Source: Alkalicoccus halolimnae
GTDB taxonomy: Bacteria; Bacillota; Bacilli; Bacillales; Salisediminibacteriaceae
DNA: 64,000 bases
Assembly (NCBI RefSeq): GCF_008014775.2
Contig: NZ_CP144914.1
Coordinates: 806,001 to 870,000, forward strand
Direction: 5' to 3'
The position numbers and the translations under genes were made by a program. This document shows, piece by piece, positions 36,601 through 45,782 of the stretch. The notes beneath the pieces are model-generated. The model saw only the letters and a program-made list of their open reading frames with translations, ran no database searches and had not been told where the DNA came from. Within the stretch, counting starts at the first letter, position 1. The number at the start of each line of letters is the position of its first letter.

Positions 36601-37443
36601 GTCGATTAAAATCATCGTTTGAGAAGCTCCGAATTGTTCCATCATCATAGCGATATGGTCAGTAAGCATTCCTTCTCCAGTAGATCCCAGGTTAGCATCT
36701 TTAACATCAGGAGAAAGAGAAACATATGCCATTTCGTCTTCTAATTCCACGGACTGGACAGAAGCTCCTTCGGGAAGAAGACCGTAAAGTGTCTCTTCGG
36801 AAGGACCGGCTGCCCAGAGTTCCATCGCTTCCATCGCGCCGGCTTCGTCTTTAGAAACACTGTGATCTGCTTCAACTTTGTAGGTCGTTAACAGCTGATC
36901 ATCGGAGAAATAGAGGTAAAGCGGGCTGACAAGCGCAGCTTCTTCATCTGCTTCTGCATTATTACCTGCATTTTCTTCCGTTTCATTATCATGATTACTG
37001 CTGTTATTGGAAGAATTATCTGATGCATTGTTTTCCTCTGAATTAGACTCTTCTTCAGAAGCTTCCTCAGCATCGGAATCGCTGTTTGTATTGTTGGAGT
37101 CATTTTCTTCCGCGGATTCCTCAGAAGAAGAATCATTGTTTTGAGGCTCATTTTCAGCACCGTTGTTATTAGAAGCATTCTCAGACTCATTATTTTCTGC
37201 GTTATCTTGTTCCGATTCGTTATTCTGTGCGTTGGAATTGTTCTCTGTATTGGAATTTTCCTCCGCGCTGTTGCTCGCTTCGGCCATGTTTCCGCTCTCC
37301 GCTTCTTCGCTGTTCTCTGTGCTTTCATTAACCTCATTTGAGCCTGCATTATCGTTCCCCGTGTTCGGGTCTTCGCCCTGTCCGCATGCAGTGAGGGCTC
37401 CGATAGTTAATGTACTAAATAGAATAAAAGACATCCGCTTCAT
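36514..37443 (-). CDS. Lipoprotein with acidic linker and GerMN domain
   Basis: 309 residues from ATG 37443 (AAGGGAAGG upstream). Signal peptide with lipobox LTAC, so anchored to the outer face of the membrane. Residues 22-185 are low complexity, nearly all Asn, Glu, Asp and Ser. The C-terminal domain (about 190-295) reads YLYFSDDQLLTTYKVEADH, GPSEETLYGLLPEGASVQSV, AYVSLSPDV, a GerMN domain as in spore germination protein GerM and some anti-sigma factors. Function in wall or spore biology is inferred from the family. Confidence 0.85.
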   Translation of the reverse strand: MKRMSFILFSTLTIGALTACGQGEDPNTGNDNAGSNEVNESTENSEEAESGNMAEASNSAEENSNTENNSNAQNNESEQDNAENNESENASNNNGAENEPQNNDSSSEESAEENDSNNTNSDSDAEEASEEESNSEENNASDNSSNNSSNHDNETEENAGNNAEADEEAALVSPLYLYFSDDQLLTTYKVEADHSVSKDEAGAMEAMELWAAGPSEETLYGLLPEGASVQSVELEDEMAYVSLSPDVKDANLGSTGEGMLTDHIAMMMEQFGASQTMILIDGEETSDFLGHLDLSRPIEADSPDNYEEY

Positions 37444-37680
37444 AATTATTACCTTCCCTTCTTGTAATGAAATTCCGTACTTTGCTGACTGGGCTGTATG
37501 CACCCAATCGTAAAACAAAGCCAAAATTTATGTAATCTGCTATTATAGTCGCTTAATCATAAAAGATGTTACAAGTTTCAGGGTTTTAAATTGATTATTT
37601 AGAACATATGAAGCAGAAGGTTCGGAAAAGATAGCCGGACAGAGGTGATTTCCGCTATAATACTAGTCAGGAAGGCGGTG

Positions 37681-38328
37681 ATGGCATCGGCACGCAGCAG
37701 AGGCCCAATTGAGTTTATTTACGAAGGATTTATGGTTATTCTCGCTTTTGCAGCAGTGGCAACGATCTGGTACGAAACCCGGTATGAAGATGCCATTGTC
37801 TGGGGTACATGGGGGATCTTTTTTGGCGATTTCTGTATTCGTTTTTATAAAGCTCAAAAAAAGTGGCAGTTTATTAAAGCGCATCCTTTTATGGTTATAG
37901 CAGTTATCCCCCTGGACGCTATTTTTCAAATGGCACGAATCGCCAGGGTGCTCCACTTTCTCCGGCTGAAGGCTATGACAAAATATTATACAAAACCAGC
38001 TATTAAGCTGATTGAAAAACAAAAGTTAACACATATCATACCTGCAATATTTCTGATCGTTTTTATCAGTACGATTCCACTCTATATGGCAGAAGGGGAG
38101 AAGCTCAATCATTATGCCGAGGCATGGGTAGGGAGCATAGCTTCGATTATTTTCTTTGGATACGCTTATGTAGATCCTGAAACTACCATCGGGACGATTA
38201 TTATCACGCTTTTGAGTGTGTGTGGAGTTGTTCTTCATACAGTAGCGATCCGCTTTATTCTATACTGGATCCGGGATACTTATATAGGGAGAAAAGCAGA
38301 GAAAAAACTAAATGATTTTAAGAACTGA
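37681..38328 (+). CDS. Six-helix ion-channel-like protein with altered selectivity filter
   Basis: 215 residues from ATG 37681. Six membrane helices: S1-S3 about 10-80, an Arg/Lys-bearing S4-like segment (MARIARVLHFLRLK, about 84-97), S5 about 117-135, pore loop and S6 about 166-190. The overall plan is that of a small voltage-gated-type K+ channel, but where TVGYGD is expected the sequence reads FFGYAYVDPETT (158-169). Either it conducts a different ion, is non-conducting, or senses voltage or tension. No operon partner. Confidence 0.75.
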   Translation: MASARSRGPIEFIYEGFMVILAFAAVATIWYETRYEDAIVWGTWGIFFGDFCIRFYKAQKKWQFIKAHPFMVIAVIPLDAIFQMARIARVLHFLRLKAMTKYYTKPAIKLIEKQKLTHIIPAIFLIVFISTIPLYMAEGEKLNHYAEAWVGSIASIIFFGYAYVDPETTIGTIIITLLSVCGVVLHTVAIRFILYWIRDTYIGRKAEKKLNDFKN

Positions 38329-38373
38329 AGTTAAATTCCATTCCGCTGATAAAGAAGCACAGACCATAAAAAA

Positions 38374-38402
38374 AGCCGGATGCCTGAACAGGCATCCGGT
38401 CT
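38374..38402. terminator. Bidirectional terminator
   Basis: Stem AGCCGGATGCC / GGCATCCGGTCT with a 6-base loop, A-run on the left and T-run on the right, between the convergent channel-like gene and opuAC. Confidence 0.85.
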
Positions 38403-38413
38403 TTTCATGTCAT

Positions 38414-39442
38414 TTATTGAAGATCTTCGATAGAGTCAATGTCTACATATTCAGGAACAACAAGGCCGGTGCGGGCACCTTCCAGGTTAGCTCCAAGGTC
38501 TTCCATATCGTCGCCGTAATCTTCAACAAGATGTTCGTGCGTCAGTGGAAGCCATGCAGCTACCATTGCGTCCGCTTCACCTGTAGCAACTGCCTGGAAC
38601 ATGAAGTTCGCTTCCAGTGGATCCATCGTTACTTCATAACCGATGTCTTCAAGAACGTGTGCAATCATGTTCGTAGAAGCAATTTCAGAATCCCATGCTA
38701 CGAAAACAAGAGAAATTTCTTCGCCGTCAACTTCCTCGACACCGTCTGTCCATTCAGAAACAAGATCTTCGTTTTCATCAACCCATGTGCGGGCAGCTTC
38801 TGATTCATCTGTTCCTTCCTGGATGCTGCTCATGATTTCTCCCATATCTTCTTCAGACCACTCAAAGTTATCGAGAACTTCATAAGCCTCTGGCATTTCA
38901 TCACTCAGTCCGTCACGGACAAATGTGTGAATGTCTTCCGCTTCACCATAAACCGTTTCCGGATCGTCGAGGAATTTCAGGTCATATTCGGAAAACTTCC
39001 AGTGAGGAGTCCAGCCGGTTACGACAATTGGCTCTTCATTTTCAATAGCAGTAGCAAGCTCCTGTGTCATGGCAGAGTCGGAACTCGCCGTGATGCTCCA
39101 GTCATCAAGTCCATAAACTTCAAGCGCTTCGTCGGATGCTGACATAATACCAGCACCGGCATCGATACCAGTAATTGTGTATTCGATTTCTTCACCGATA
39201 TTACCGCCGGCTTCGCCGCCTGCATCGTCTTCTGTGTTTTCTTCTGCAGCATTGTTCTCCTCTGCAGTGTTGTTGCCCGTATTCTCTTCTGTATCTGCTT
39301 CTGTGTTGTTTTCTTCCGTATTTTCTGTGTTGTTTGCGGCCGGATCATTTTCTGTATTATTGCCTTCGTCCGCTCCGCATGCTGTCACGAGTAGACCTAG
39401 TGATAAACCAGCTGCTAAACCAAATGTGTGTTTTCTTTTCAT
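38414..39442 (-). CDS. opuAC: Glycine betaine ABC transporter, substrate-binding lipoprotein
   Basis: 342 residues from ATG 39442. Lipobox VTAC; an acidic Asn/Glu/Thr-rich linker (about 22-75) replaces the short linker of B. subtilis OpuAC. The ligand-binding part follows the B. subtilis order: TITGIDAGAGIMSASDEAL, VVTGWTPHWKF, then LVFVAWDSEIASTNMIAHVL and AWLPLTHEHL, including the Trp residues of the aromatic cage. It captures glycine betaine outside the cell for OpuAA-OpuAB. Last gene of the operon. Confidence 0.94.
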   Translation of the reverse strand: MKRKHTFGLAAGLSLGLLVTACGADEGNNTENDPAANNTENTEENNTEADTEENTGNNTAEENNAAEENTEDDAGGEAGGNIGEEIEYTITGIDAGAGIMSASDEALEVYGLDDWSITASSDSAMTQELATAIENEEPIVVTGWTPHWKFSEYDLKFLDDPETVYGEAEDIHTFVRDGLSDEMPEAYEVLDNFEWSEEDMGEIMSSIQEGTDESEAARTWVDENEDLVSEWTDGVEEVDGEEISLVFVAWDSEIASTNMIAHVLEDIGYEVTMDPLEANFMFQAVATGEADAMVAAWLPLTHEHLVEDYGDDMEDLGANLEGARTGLVVPEYVDIDSIEDLQ

Positions 39443-39509
39443 TATTCCAACCACTCCTTTAATATTTTTGTATCTATTTTCACCTTATTTAAAAGGGGAA
39501 AACTGTAGG

Positions 39510-40409
39510 TTATGCTTTCCGGTTAGCCGGATTAAGCGCCTGAGTCAGGCGGTCCAGGATAATAGCCAGGATAACAAGGCTGATACCAGCTTCAAAGCCC
39601 ATAGCCATGTCATTACGGCCGACCGCATAGTAAACTTCACGGCCGAGTCCATCGGTACCGATCATTGCGGCAATAACAACCATAGACAGGGCAAGCATAA
39701 TTGTCTGGTTAATACCGGCCATGATCGTCACTTTGGCCATTGGCAGCTGAACTTTCATTAGTTTTTGTCCCGGTGTGGAACCGAATGCGTCCGATGCTTC
39801 AATCATTTCTTTTGGCACCTGTCGGATACCGAGATTAGTCAGTCGTACGGTCGGCGGCATTGCGAAAATAACAGAAGCAATGACACCAGGCACAATACCG
39901 ATACTAAAGAAGGCGACGGCAGGTATTAGATAGACAAATGCGGGCATCGTCTGCATAAAGTCAAGCACGGGAGTTACAAGATCTTTCATTAAATCACTTC
40001 TGCCCATCCAGATACCGAAGGGCACACCGATGATAACGGAAATGAGTGTTGCAGTAAGGACCAGTGCGAGAGTCAGCATCAGCTGATCCCAGTACCCGAT
40101 ACTTTCGATGAAGAGAAGTCCTAAAAAGATTAGAATAGGAAGTCCGTATCTTTCCGTTTTTCGGATGAGTAAATATCCGATAACAGTTAAAATGAGTATG
40201 AACAAAATAGGTGGAATCAAACTGAAGAACCCGTTAAATAAGTTGGTTACCCAGGCTACTCCGGAGCGAATTCCATCGAAAATGAACTGCGCGTTCTGCA
40301 GCCATTCAACAAAGTCTTCTATCCATGTTCCGACCGGAATTTCCGGTATGAAATCAAGAATGGCTTCAAACCATGCGTAAATTGCTTCCCATGTTTCACT
40401 CAACGACAT
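39510..40409 (-). CDS. opuAB: Glycine betaine ABC transporter, permease
   Basis: 299 residues with about seven membrane helices and the binding-protein-dependent permease loop EASDAFGSTPGQKLMKVQLP near residue 205. The N-terminal amphipathic stretch IPEIPVGTWIEDFVEWLQN is typical of OpuAB/ProW. Overlaps opuAA by 14 bases, so it is translationally coupled to it; opuAC follows by 67 bp. Confidence 0.95.
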   Translation of the reverse strand: MSLSETWEAIYAWFEAILDFIPEIPVGTWIEDFVEWLQNAQFIFDGIRSGVAWVTNLFNGFFSLIPPILFILILTVIGYLLIRKTERYGLPILIFLGLLFIESIGYWDQLMLTLALVLTATLISVIIGVPFGIWMGRSDLMKDLVTPVLDFMQTMPAFVYLIPAVAFFSIGIVPGVIASVIFAMPPTVRLTNLGIRQVPKEMIEASDAFGSTPGQKLMKVQLPMAKVTIMAGINQTIMLALSMVVIAAMIGTDGLGREVYYAVGRNDMAMGFEAGISLVILAIILDRLTQALNPANRKA

Positions 40410-41592
40410 TCACCTCTTTTCCTGACAGCGCAGACAGAATTTTACTGCGGATCACGATACCGGCCAGCTTGTCGTTCTCTCCGAGCACCGCGATCGGTAC
40501 ATTGGACGTAGAAGAGAGATCAAAAAGGTCCTGCATCGGTGTATCAAGTTTACAAGTTGGCACATCGCGCTGAATATAGGGAGAAAATTCCCTTTCTTCA
40601 TTTTTAACAGCTGCGGCAATATCCGCTGCGTGAAGGATACCAAGCAGCTTTCGGGAACGGTCCACAACGTAGATGCTGGAAATACCTGCATCTCTCATCC
40701 GTTGAAGTGCCACTCGGGCACCGTCTTTTTCGACGTTGACAGTTTCCGGCCGTGTCATGATGTTTTCGGCGGTATATACTTTGGAACGGTCCACGTCTTC
40801 TACGAAACGACGCACATAATCGTCAGCCGGATTAATAAGAATTTCTTCCGGGGTTCCGATTTGAACTACCCCTCCGTCTTTCATTATCATAATACGGTCT
40901 CCAATGCGGAGCGCTTCGTCCAGGTCGTGGGTGATGAATACGATTGTTTTCTTCATAGACGCCTGCAGATCAAGCAGTTCATCCTGCATATCTTTACGAA
41001 TAAGCGGATCCAGAGCGGAAAAGGCTTCATCCATAAGCAGAATGGTAGGGTCATTAGCAAGTGCCCGGGCCAGACCGACCCGCTGCTGCATCCCTCCGGA
41101 AAGCTGATCCGGATACTGTTCTTCATATCCGTCCAGGCCGACAAGGGAAAGAGCCTTCATCGCTTTTTCACGTCTGTCACTTTTGTCTATGTTTTGTACT
41201 TCCAGTCCGTATTCCACATTCTGCAGTATAGTGCGGAATGGAAAAAGACCGAACTGCTGGAAAACCATGCTCATTTTTTTACGGCGTACTTCCCGGAGAT
41301 CAGTGTCATTCATCTTTGCCAGGTCGTCCCCGTCAATTTGAATCTGTCCGTCCGATGGATCTATCAGCCGGTTAAGCAGCCTTACGAGTGTCGACTTACC
41401 ACTCCCGGAAAGCCCCATAATTACAAAGACTTCGCCGTCATGTACGTCAAACGTGGCGCGGTTGACCCCGACCGTCAGCCCCGTTTTCGACAAAATTTCG
41501 TCTTTGGACTTTTGTTCTTTCAGCATATCGAGCGCCGGCTTTGGACGCTTCCCAAAGACTTTTGTTAAATTACGAACCTCAATCTTCGCCAA
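40396..41592 (-). CDS. opuAA: Glycine betaine ABC transporter, ATPase with tandem CBS domains
   Basis: 398 residues from TTG 41592 (in-frame GTG at 41601 possible). Walker A GLSGSGKSTLVRLLN near residue 60, signature LSGGMQQRVGLARAL, Walker B TILLMDEAFSALDP. The last 120 residues are two CBS domains (ENIMTRPETVNV, ADIAAAVKNEE), which in OpuA-type ATPases sense ionic strength and cyclic di-AMP. First gene of opuAA-opuAB-opuAC. Confidence 0.95.
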   Translation of the reverse strand: MAKIEVRNLTKVFGKRPKPALDMLKEQKSKDEILSKTGLTVGVNRATFDVHDGEVFVIMGLSGSGKSTLVRLLNRLIDPSDGQIQIDGDDLAKMNDTDLREVRRKKMSMVFQQFGLFPFRTILQNVEYGLEVQNIDKSDRREKAMKALSLVGLDGYEEQYPDQLSGGMQQRVGLARALANDPTILLMDEAFSALDPLIRKDMQDELLDLQASMKKTIVFITHDLDEALRIGDRIMIMKDGGVVQIGTPEEILINPADDYVRRFVEDVDRSKVYTAENIMTRPETVNVEKDGARVALQRMRDAGISSIYVVDRSRKLLGILHAADIAAAVKNEEREFSPYIQRDVPTCKLDTPMQDLFDLSSTSNVPIAVLGENDKLAGIVIRSKILSALSGKEVNVVE

Positions 41593-41701
41593 GATTACCA
41601 CCCCAATTTCTGTTTTTTTATTATTTCACATAAAAAATAGATCGAATGCCTGATGGAAAACGAATAATATCGTTTAGCCAATAAAGAAATCAACCTTTCA
41701 T

Positions 41702-41730
41702 ACTATACGCTGTTTAATAGAATTTTTCAA
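41702..41730 (-). promoter_or_regulatory. opuA operon promoter
   Basis: On the minus strand TTGAAA (41725-41730), 17-bp spacer, TATAGT (41702-41707), about 110 bp before opuAA. The hexamers and spacing fit sigma-A. The rest of the gap, 41735-42190, is AT-rich and shows no repeat or gene I can support. Confidence 0.6.
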
Positions 41731-42228
41731 ATTGATGATTGAAGCTTTTTTGACGGATGCGCCTCCACACAAATACCTGTATAAAACTGAAAGAAGAATA
41801 TCTTTATAATACTATATTTAGCTCTTAATAGCACCTTCATCTGTTTTTAAAGCGTTTACAAAGGACTTATTCAGTACGTATATATTAGAAATATTACGGA
41901 GAAAATAAAAACTTTCCTCTTTAAAAAACGTTGCAGGAAAAGGAGAATCTATTAAAATCCCATTATATGTATGCTGAAAAAGGCATAGGAAAAAAGAAAT
42001 TTAAAAAGTTTTTGTCATGCTGCACAAATAAAGCATTTTTTCTTCGTTTTATCCTTCAGTAATCTGGTGAAAAACGAGTGAGAAAGGCAGAAGCCCGGAA
42101 TTGAGCCTTACAGAGGGAGGAAGAGGGAATTATTTCAAAGGATAAATGAGAGGAAGAACGGATGCGAAAAGATTTCTGGTACAATAAAGAAAGCTTGTTT
42201 GAGACTCATACATATTTACACAAATTGG

Positions 42229-42255
42229 TGTAACATATTTCGGCCTTACAGCGAC
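42229..42255 (+). promoter_or_regulatory. Autoregulatory ECF promoter of sigX-rsiX
   Basis: TGTAAC (42229-42234), 17-bp spacer, CGAC (42252-42255), exactly the SigX-type -35/-10 of Bacillus, 28 bp before the sigX start. Confidence 0.8.
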
Positions 42256-42282
42256 AAATATATTAAGCAGGGAGGTAATGAT

Positions 42283-42831
42283 GTGCGAGAAGAGTTCGAA
42301 CGTCTGTACTCTGCCTACCATCAGCAGTTGTTCCAATACTTATTTTATCTCGTTCGCAGCCGTGAAACAGCGGAGGAACTGGTTCAGGAAGTATATATAA
42401 AAGTTCTTCACTCTTATGAAACCTTCGAAGGGAAGAGCAGTGAAAAAACCTGGCTTTATTCCATTGCAAAACACGTCGCAATTGACTGGATCCGCCGACA
42501 GTCGCGAAAGAAGCGGAAATTTGAAGGAAAGGAATATGAGTGGAGTGAGCGCGAATTCGAAATAGAGGATAAGCAGCCTCTCCCCGAAGATATCATTACC
42601 CAGCAGGAAGAAATTCAGCACGTGTACAAGATGATGGATAAATGCACCCCGGATCAAAAGCAGGTGCTGCTGCTTCGATATGTCCAGTCCTTATCGATTG
42701 CCGAGAGCGCCGATATTCTCGGATGGACGGAAAGTAAAGTAAAGACTACCCAGCACCGCGCACTTAAAGCGCTCCAAAAACATTTACAGAAACACGAAGA
42801 AACTTTCAGTGGAAAGGAGGATTCCCCGTGA
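42283..42831 (+). CDS. sigX: ECF sigma factor SigX
   Basis: 182 residues from GTG 42283, placed by GGGAGG. Region 2: FQYLFYLVRSRETAEELVQEVYIKVL and SSEKTWLYSIAKHVAIDWIR; region 4: DQKQVLLLRYVQSLSIAESADILGW, ESKVKTTQHRALKAL. The pattern matches B. subtilis SigX, which governs surface-charge and cationic peptide resistance genes. The next gene, overlapping by four bases, is its anti-sigma factor. Confidence 0.92.
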   Translation: MREEFERLYSAYHQQLFQYLFYLVRSRETAEELVQEVYIKVLHSYETFEGKSSEKTWLYSIAKHVAIDWIRRQSRKKRKFEGKEYEWSEREFEIEDKQPLPEDIITQQEEIQHVYKMMDKCTPDQKQVLLLRYVQSLSIAESADILGWTESKVKTTQHRALKALQKHLQKHEETFSGKEDSP

Positions 42832-44213
42832 GCAAAAACAAATGGACAGAAAAAGAAATTGAAAAAACGTTAACAAGGATGCCCAAAGTCGAAGACAGGC
42901 AGACGAAGGATGAACTTTTTCAGGCAGTGGAGCGGAGAAGGGCGAAAGGTCCCGGCCCCCGGAAAAAACAGTGGTTTTTTCCGGCAATGGCATCTGCGGC
43001 AGCTGTGCTGCTCATCGTTCTGATGCTTCCTTCCTTTATGAACAGCGGCCTTTTTATGAGCAGTGATAATCAGGCGCCGCAGAATAACTTTGGTTCGACT
43101 GCTCTAAATAACAATGAGGCGGCTGTTGAGGAAAATGGAGAGCCACAGCAGAATGAATCCGAAGAAGCGGCACCCGATCAGCCGGATAATGAGGGGGACA
43201 GTGAAGCGGATACCGAAAATAATGGTCCGCAGGAGAACAATGCGGATGCGGATGCAGAAGTTGCCGATGATAATAATGAAAATATGAACCGGGAAGAAAA
43301 CGACGAGGATAACCTTAATCAACCGGAAAACAATACGGCGGAAAATTCCGGCAGCAACAGCAGCAATTCGGAAAATGAAAACGAGGCGGATGTAAATGTC
43401 CGGGAAGCAGAAGAGAATGAGACGGACGAAAATGATAGCCAAGAGGAAGAGCCGGAGCAGCCGGACTATGCGTATGAAGAAGAAAGTTCTGTCTTTGTGA
43501 CGGCTGTCGTAAGCGAAGAAGAGTCCGGCCAGCGGATTATCGTCAATCCAGTAGAAACAGATGGTATTACTAATAAAGATCTCATCATTTCAGCTATTAA
43601 AGAAAGTGACCCTACTTCAGGCGGTTACTTCCAGGAGCTTGAAGACGTGATTTTAAATAGTCCCGGAGAAGGGGATGTCACGCTTGAATTTTCCGATAAC
43701 CAGCAGCTTGCTTCTTTAAGCAGCTACGAAAACATGGCTGCAGAAGAAGTACTGCAGGAAATACTTGCGATTTATCAGGCTTCCGAGGTTTATTTTACCG
43801 AAAATGACGAAGAAATAGGGTTTGGTCAGGGGGAATCTTCCTTTCCGATCTCTTCATTAAACCGGGGCTATTATGCAGCGGGGGAAAACCTCGTCAGTGC
43901 CAGAGCCGTCGAGGAACCAATGACAAACGGAGCGGGAGATCCGCTCAGCTTTGGAGAAACGCTGGAAGCAATGGCTGAGGTGGAGGAAGACAGCTGGTAC
44001 GAATCGGCGATTCCGGAAGAGCTTTCAATAACGGATGTCCGCTACGAAGAGGAAACTGCATATGTTTACTACGATTATGAAGAAGTGGAAGAAGCAGAGA
44101 TGGATCAGTTTAAAAAAGCTGTGCAGCTGACCGCGAAATATTTCACACTTGATACAGTGCAGCTCGTAAATGAAGAGCAGGATGAAGTGACCATACTCCC
44201 TGTGCGTCCTTAG
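42828..44213 (+). CDS. rsiX: Anti-sigma-X factor, membrane-bound, with acidic linker
   Basis: 461 residues, longer than the B. subtilis protein. Cytoplasmic residues 1-45 would bind SigX; one membrane helix (about 50-67, FPAMASAAAVLLIVLMLPSF); then an extracytoplasmic linker of about 140 residues rich in Asn, Glu and Asp (75-215); then a globular part with two repeats of GerMN-like character (TAVVSEEESGQRIIVNPV, ISDVRYEEETAYVYYDYEEV-like pattern). ATGA-type overlap with sigX. It should hold SigX inactive until a wall signal arrives. Confidence 0.87.
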   Translation: MSKNKWTEKEIEKTLTRMPKVEDRQTKDELFQAVERRRAKGPGPRKKQWFFPAMASAAAVLLIVLMLPSFMNSGLFMSSDNQAPQNNFGSTALNNNEAAVEENGEPQQNESEEAAPDQPDNEGDSEADTENNGPQENNADADAEVADDNNENMNREENDEDNLNQPENNTAENSGSNSSNSENENEADVNVREAEENETDENDSQEEEPEQPDYAYEEESSVFVTAVVSEEESGQRIIVNPVETDGITNKDLIISAIKESDPTSGGYFQELEDVILNSPGEGDVTLEFSDNQQLASLSSYENMAAEEVLQEILAIYQASEVYFTENDEEIGFGQGESSFPISSLNRGYYAAGENLVSARAVEEPMTNGAGDPLSFGETLEAMAEVEEDSWYESAIPEELSITDVRYEEETAYVYYDYEEVEEAEMDQFKKAVQLTAKYFTLDTVQLVNEEQDEVTILPVRP

Positions 44214-44282
44214 AAACGTCTGACTTTAACAGAACGCTGCCGAAAAAGCGCAGATGTTAACAACGCTCATAAGAAACTATTA

Positions 44283-44324
44283 AGCCGGCGCGGATCCCAC
44301 GAAGACCGCGCCGGCTCTTTTTTT
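44283..44324 (+). terminator. Terminator of sigX-rsiX
   Basis: Stem AGCCGGCGCGG / CCGCGCCGGCT, 11 bp and perfect, then seven T. Confidence 0.9.
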
Positions 44325-44329
44325 GGCTG

Positions 44330-44402
44330 TTTTGAAAATAAAGCAGGTAAGCACTGAACGTACGTGAGCTTTCGTTTTCAGGGGGACGCTTTCCGGGCAG
44401 GA
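44330..44402 (-). repeat. Dispersed repeat family A, inverted right-end fragment
   Basis: Read on the minus strand it ends CGGAAAGCGTCCCCC, GAAAACGAAAGC, ACCTGCTTTATTTTCAAAACAGCC. It is wedged between a terminator and the end of the RocR-like gene. Confidence 0.7.
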
Positions 44403-44405
44403 TCC

Positions 44406-45782
44406 CTAAAAACGAAGTCGTTTAATACGGTACTGGAGACTCTGGCGGCTGACGCCCAGTTCAGCAGCTGTTTTAGTGACGTGCTGGTTGTTTTTTTCGA
44501 GCATGGCGTGAATGTAATTTCGTTCTGCCTCTTCCAAATAGGTTTTCAATGGCTTTGCCGTAACGGTGGAGATTGAGACTTCCGGAGCGGTGAGAATTGG
44601 ACGCTCCTCCGAAAACTTCGTCCTGATATGAAGCGGCAGGTGGGTGTAATCTATCGGCTCTTCCCTATAAATTAAATTCATTGCGCCTTCAATCAGATGC
44701 TCCAGTTCCCGGACGTTTCCCGGCCAGTCATAAGCAGAAAAAATTTCTGCTACGTCTTCGGTAACAGAAGGCACCTGGAGCTGAAAGCGGGCGTTGTATT
44801 TTTCAATGAAATGCTCCGTAAGAACAGGGATGTCCTGTCTTCGCTGACGCAGCGGAGGAACGATAATCGAGACAACGCTCAGCCGGTAATAGAGGTCTTC
44901 TCTAAGGCGGTTTTCCCGCATGGCAGCGGCAGGGTCTTCATTCATCGTAGCGATAAGTCTTACATCAACCGGACGGTCTTTTACATCCCCGATGCGGCGG
45001 ATGGATTTTTCCTGTATGGCCCGGAGAAGCTTTGCCTGCAGCGGAGCGCTCAGTGAATTGATTTCGTCGAGAAGCAGCGTGCCGCCTTCTGCCTGTTCAA
45101 ACAGACCGGGATGGTTGGAGGATCCGGTAAACGCTCCTTTAACGGATCCGAAAAGCATGCCTTCAATCAGGGAGTCAGGGAGTGCTGCACAATTTTGACT
45201 TACAAAAGGATTCGGAGCTCTCGTGCCGGCATTATGAATGCTTTGAGCGAAAAGCTCCTTGCCTGTGCCTGTTTCTCCATAAATAAGGACAGAAGAGGAA
45301 GTGCGGGCCGCTCTTTCTGCATGATGAACGACTTCACGAAGGACAGGGCTTTGTCCGATGATCTGATCAAACGTAAATCCTGCTTCTCTTTTTTCGCGGG
45401 CATTTTCACGGGAAATGCGTTCCAGTTTCGTAATATCCTTGGCTATTTCCACAGCCCCGATCCGTTTTCCTTCAGAAACGAGAGGGAACGTATCATTAAT
45501 TGTCGTTATCTCCTGTCCCTTAAAATTGAAGTACGTCTGTTTTTCATTTTTATGAGCAGCTCCCCGTCTTAACGCCTGAAGCAGCCGGCTTTCTTCTTCG
45601 GATTGGAACATAAAAATCTCCATTACATTTTTCTTCAGTACTTCTGCTTTGTCCATATCCTCAATTTCAGACATTTTCCGATTATAGATAACCGAGCGTC
45701 CTTCCATATCGATAATATGAATGCCGACATCAACAGCATCAAGCAGCTGCCGGTAAACGTGAGGCATATCTGGTAAAGACAT
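44406..45782 (-). CDS. rocR: RocR-like sigma-54-dependent activator of arginine/proline catabolism
   Basis: 458 residues. N-terminal PAS sensor (about 1-115, VDVGIHIIDMEGRSVIYNRKMSEIE), central AAA+ domain (about 145-370) with Walker A GETGTGKELFAQSIH, the sigma-54 contact loop GAFTGSS and Walker B LLLDEIN, and a C-terminal Fis helix-turn-helix (TKTAAELGVSRQSLQYRIKR). B. subtilis RocR has the same plan and answers to ornithine or citrulline. The divergent putM-rocF operon with a -24/-12 promoter is the evident target. Confidence 0.87.
   Translation of the reverse strand: MSLPDMPHVYRQLLDAVDVGIHIIDMEGRSVIYNRKMSEIEDMDKAEVLKKNVMEIFMFQSEEESRLLQALRRGAAHKNEKQTYFNFKGQEITTINDTFPLVSEGKRIGAVEIAKDITKLERISRENAREKREAGFTFDQIIGQSPVLREVVHHAERAARTSSSVLIYGETGTGKELFAQSIHNAGTRAPNPFVSQNCAALPDSLIEGMLFGSVKGAFTGSSNHPGLFEQAEGGTLLLDEINSLSAPLQAKLLRAIQEKSIRRIGDVKDRPVDVRLIATMNEDPAAAMRENRLREDLYYRLSVVSIIVPPLRQRRQDIPVLTEHFIEKYNARFQLQVPSVTEDVAEIFSAYDWPGNVRELEHLIEGAMNLIYREEPIDYTHLPLHIRTKFSEERPILTAPEVSISTVTAKPLKTYLEEAERNYIHAMLEKNNQHVTKTAAELGVSRQSLQYRIKRLRF

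Noticed and set aside
37645..37681. Upstream start of the channel-like gene at 37645
   Set aside because: The first twelve codons lie over the promoter and ribosome-site region; ATG 37681 with GGAAGG upstream is better.
38414..39442. OpuAC lobes appear in permuted order compared with ProX-type betaine-binding proteins
   Set aside because: B. subtilis OpuAC has the same order, so this is a known subfamily feature and not a novelty.
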